DNA from: Chitinophagaceae bacterium | GTDB taxonomy: Bacteria > Bacteroidota > Bacteroidia > Chitinophagales > Chitinophagaceae | Assembly (NCBI GenBank): GCA_004173355.1 | Contig: SEAD01000047.1 | Coordinates: 1-46,528, forward strand | Direction: 5' to 3' | DNA length: 46,528 nucleotides | Part shown: one piece after another, positions 46,282 through 46,528 of the stretch | Numbering within the stretch: position 1 is the first letter of the stretch | Layout of the letters: each line of letters begins with the position of its first letter | Program-made: the position numbers and the translations under genes | Notes under the pieces: generated by a model | Database searches by the model: none | Told to the model about the DNA's origin: nothing | The model's input: only the letters and a program-made list of their open reading frames with translations

Positions 46282-46437
46282 CTATTTGGGCTGATTAAAC
46301 AGATAACGTGCTATTTTCCACTCGCCGTCTGTCTTCCGCAATAAAAAGAATTCTCTGTTTTCTCCATATATAGATTCGCCTGTTGCGCGGATTAGCGTTG
46401 TTGCTTGCGAGTGAGTCCGGACAAATGCAATATCTTC
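46282..46437 (-). pseudogene. SnoaL/DUF4440-like remnant
   Basis: Minus-strand translation gives EDIAFVRTHSQATTLIRATG, then SIYGENREFFLLRKTDGEWKIARYLFNQP, and a stop at 46282. This matches the C-terminal half of SnoaL-like small alpha/beta proteins (the F-x-x-R-x-x-G-x-W-K-I ending). Upstream in the same frame, TAA at 46438-46440 and further stops interrupt the frame where the conserved V-V-I-S-E-D strand would be, so no intact start or N-terminal half exists within the window. It is probably a decayed gene, although a sequencing error at the window end cannot be ruled out. Confidence 0.6.
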
Positions 46438-46528
46438 TTATATAACCACAATTCAACCAAAACGGATGCCCTATAGCCAGAAATTAGTACGAAAAAAAAG
46501 GATGATCTTTATAATGAGTGTTTTAATG

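Overview
The window comes from a Bacteroidota chromosome, most likely a Chitinophagaceae-like soil or freshwater bacterium. The evidence is a hybrid two-component system fusing propeller sensor, kinase, receiver and AraC-type HTH; propeller and Y_Y_Y sensor kinases; many lipoproteins and secreted beta-rich proteins; and two promoters that fit the Bacteroidota -33/-7 pattern (TTTG, then TAnnTTTG). No tRNA, rRNA, CRISPR array, prophage or intact IS element was seen.

Left part (1-7770): a minus-strand cluster reads BCS1-like AAA ATPase, RNA ligase RtcB, then a patatin-like phospholipase cut by the window edge. Upstream of the ATPase lies a gene-poor leader with a promoter, two short ORFs and two successive minus-strand terminators. 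Going right there is an OmpR-type response regulator and histidine kinase, a universal-stress-type protein and a bestrophin-type channel, closed by a strong terminator.

Surface locus (7963-18650): three co-directional genes encode an outer-membrane beta-barrel, a 2311-residue secreted multidomain protein with two TANFOR-like N-terminal repeats, and a secreted fibronectin-III protein. They end at a perfect bidirectional terminator. This is the best candidate for an undescribed system.

Signalling part (18663-34817): a 1378-residue hybrid sensor/regulator is followed by a GlcG/HbpS-type protein. Diverging from it are an APC permease, a small membrane protein and a YitT transporter. Next comes a signalling cassette: lipoprotein-anchored propeller kinase, stand-alone receiver, receiver-adenylate cyclase, lipoprotein, and a TPR sensor kinase on the opposite strand. 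The cyclase and the TPR kinase each carry a frameshifting internal deletion of about 50-58 bp near the 3' end, removing conserved catalytic-domain sequence. The lost reading frame is still readable downstream in both.

Right part (35344-46528): small secreted proteins, a B12-binding-type radical SAM enzyme with unusual CX4CX2C spacing, a GNAT acetyltransferase, a RibD/DHFR-like reductase, a barstar-like protein, an ArsR-SRPBCC-VOC cluster with an operator overlapping its promoter, and a large secreted GH127-type glycosidase with a complete Cys3-Glu zinc site. The right end holds a decayed SnoaL-like fragment.
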